Part shown: piece by piece, positions 63,080 through 64,000 of the stretch | Numbering within the stretch: the stretch's first letter is position 1 | How the letters are laid out: every line of letters starts with the position of its first letter | From: Bolinopsis microptera | Taxonomy: Eukaryota; Ctenophora; Tentaculata; Lobata; Bolinopsidae | Reading direction: 5' to 3' | NCBI RefSeq assembly: GCF_026151205.1 | Contig: NC_087072.1 | Coordinates: forward strand, 21,914,103 to 21,978,102 | Length of the DNA stretch: 64,000 nt | Position numbers and translations under genes: made by a program | The notes under the pieces: generated by a model | Databases searched by the model: none | What the model was told of the DNA's origin: nothing | What the model saw: the letters and a program-made list of their open reading frames with translations, nothing else

Positions 63080-64000
63080 TACTTACTTACTTACTTGTAC
63101 TTGAAAAGGTCTCCTCCTAGTCGTTGGAGTGGCCTGCACCACATAGTAACTCCTTTCTCCGGTGTATTAGACCTCTCCAGTGAACCCTGTCTGTAGCTTG
63201 TTGTTCTGCATCTTCTATCGTGATGTTATCGACACCTGTGAAGATTGCTGCATCCTCCCGGACACATGACAACCAGTTTTTCCGAGGTAAACCTCTTGAC
63301 CTTTTACCATGCTTTGGGATCCAGTGCAGAAGATAGTTGGGTATTCTTTCTTCTGGCATCCTCACCACCTGGCCAAACCATCGGAGTCTAGCTGCTCGTA
63401 CGAAAGTATCAACAGGGGCGATGTTAACCCGCTTAAGTACATCAGCATTAGATACATAATAAAACCATTTGATTTTCAGGATTCTCCTCAGACATCTATG
63501 ATGGAACACCTCAAATCTTTTCATCTGCGTCTGTGTGGTATTCCATACCTCACTTCCATAAAGCAGTATAGTGAGCACAGCCGCTTTGTAAATCCTGATT
63601 TTAGTTGGAGTCTTAATGCTGCGACTGTACCATATACTGCTAAGCTGATAGAATGCCCCAGAGGCCTTTTGAATTCGAGCTGATAGTTCTTTGTCAATTG
63701 TTCCATTCGCACTGATGATTGCACCCAAGTAAGTGAAATTGCTGACCTGCTGTATTGGGAGACCTTCCACATTGATGTCCATAGTGTCGTCTTTAGAATA
63801 CGGCCTCTGCGATGCACTTTTGCTGACAACCATGCTCTGTGTTTTGCCAGCATTAATCTTCAGACCCGCATAGGCACTGTATTTGCAGAGAAGGTCAGTG
63901 GTTTCCTGCAGCCCCTCTTTTGAGTTATCTAACATGGCCATGTCATCAGCGTAATCAGTGTCCAAGAGATGTTTCTCTTCTACCCCGGGGGCTGGCAGCT
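63080..64000 (-). mobile_element. 3' part of a LINE retrotransposon, continuing past the window
   Basis: The coding frame (63117-64000) is followed on the - strand by a simple tail of AAGT units (63080-63097). This is the usual 3' end of several non-LTR families. The 5' part lies outside. Confidence 0.75.
63117..64000 (-). CDS. LINE reverse transcriptase, C-terminal part, 5' partial
   Basis: The frame is open to the window edge (LPAPGVEEKHLLDTDYADD) and needs no start here. The catalytic motif is YADDMAMLDNS. The usual thumb and C-terminal blocks follow: GLKINAGKTQSM, FTYLGAIISANG, AAVLTILLYGSEVW, RLRWFGQVVRMPEERIPNYL and a terminal DRVHWR segment. There are no frameshifts or internal stops over about 290 codons, so the copy is young and may be complete. 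It is a different family from the decayed RT at 38.6-39.5 kb. The exact clade is not assigned. Confidence 0.85.
   Translation of the reverse strand, partial: LPAPGVEEKHLLDTDYADDMAMLDNSKEGLQETTDLLCKYSAYAGLKINAGKTQSMVVSKSASQRPYSKDDTMDINVEGLPIQQVSNFTYLGAIISANGTIDKELSARIQKASGAFYQLSSIWYSRSIKTPTKIRIYKAAVLTILLYGSEVWNTTQTQMKRFEVFHHRCLRRILKIKWFYYVSNADVLKRVNIAPVDTFVRAARLRWFGQVVRMPEERIPNYLLHWIPKHGKRSRGLPRKNWLSCVREDAAIFTGVDNITIEDAEQQATDRVHWRGLIHRRKELLCGAGHSND

Overview
The window reads as nuclear DNA of an invertebrate animal. It is AT-rich, its genes are split into many small GT-AG exons, and it is full of LINE pieces, MITEs, minisatellites and long (CT)n tracts. A papain-type protease fused to two ShKT cysteine domains, tandem intronless GPCRs and a PRDM gene fit a cnidarian best, but that placement is inference.

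Six gene models were rebuilt exon by exon; in each multi-exon model every junction keeps reading frame. (1) + strand, 4914-15975: a nine-exon C2H2 zinc-finger protein, about 438 aa. (2) - strand, 17483-18715: an intact single-exon 7TM receptor, with a recently duplicated copy at 21673-23012 broken by a one-base frameshift. (3) + strand, 43296-51029: an eight-exon coiled-coil protein of about 266 aa that resembles CCDC169. (4) - strand, 51195-54237: a secreted protein with six LDL-A repeats and a coiled-coil tail. (5) - strand, 55103-59433: a ten-exon PRDM (PR/SET domain plus zinc fingers) regulator, about 561 aa. (6) + strand, 60221-62488: a seven-exon papain-like protease with ShKT domains, about 456 aa. 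A weaker model is a two-exon, 61-aa tail-anchored membrane micropeptide at 35834-36824 on the - strand.

Between and inside these genes lie mobile elements. LINE parts: an ORF1-like frame at the left edge with a relic at 19.4 kb, a decayed RT at 38.6-39.5 kb, and an open RT reading off the right edge. An orphan PD-(D/E)XK-like nuclease tail sits at 25.1-25.8 kb. A pogo-like element with TA target duplications carries a second TA element nested inside it. Two hAT-type MITEs have 8-bp target duplications.

The most unusual structure is a composite repeat at 27.2-33.4 kb, with half of it present again at 48.0-50.6 kb inside intron 7 of the CCDC169-like gene. It is built from near-perfect hairpins of about 330-500 bp, about 1-kb arms in inverted orientation, and a tandem 'A' unit. 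The two arms of each hairpin match each other better than they match other copies, and the loops occur in both orientations.

Genes 3 and 4 converge, genes 5 and 6 diverge from a stretch of about 790 bp, and genes 1 and 2 converge with close or overlapping 3' ends. Many introns hold tandem arrays with units of 10, 12, 14, 32, 57 and 64 bp; the 64-bp array runs across a splice acceptor.
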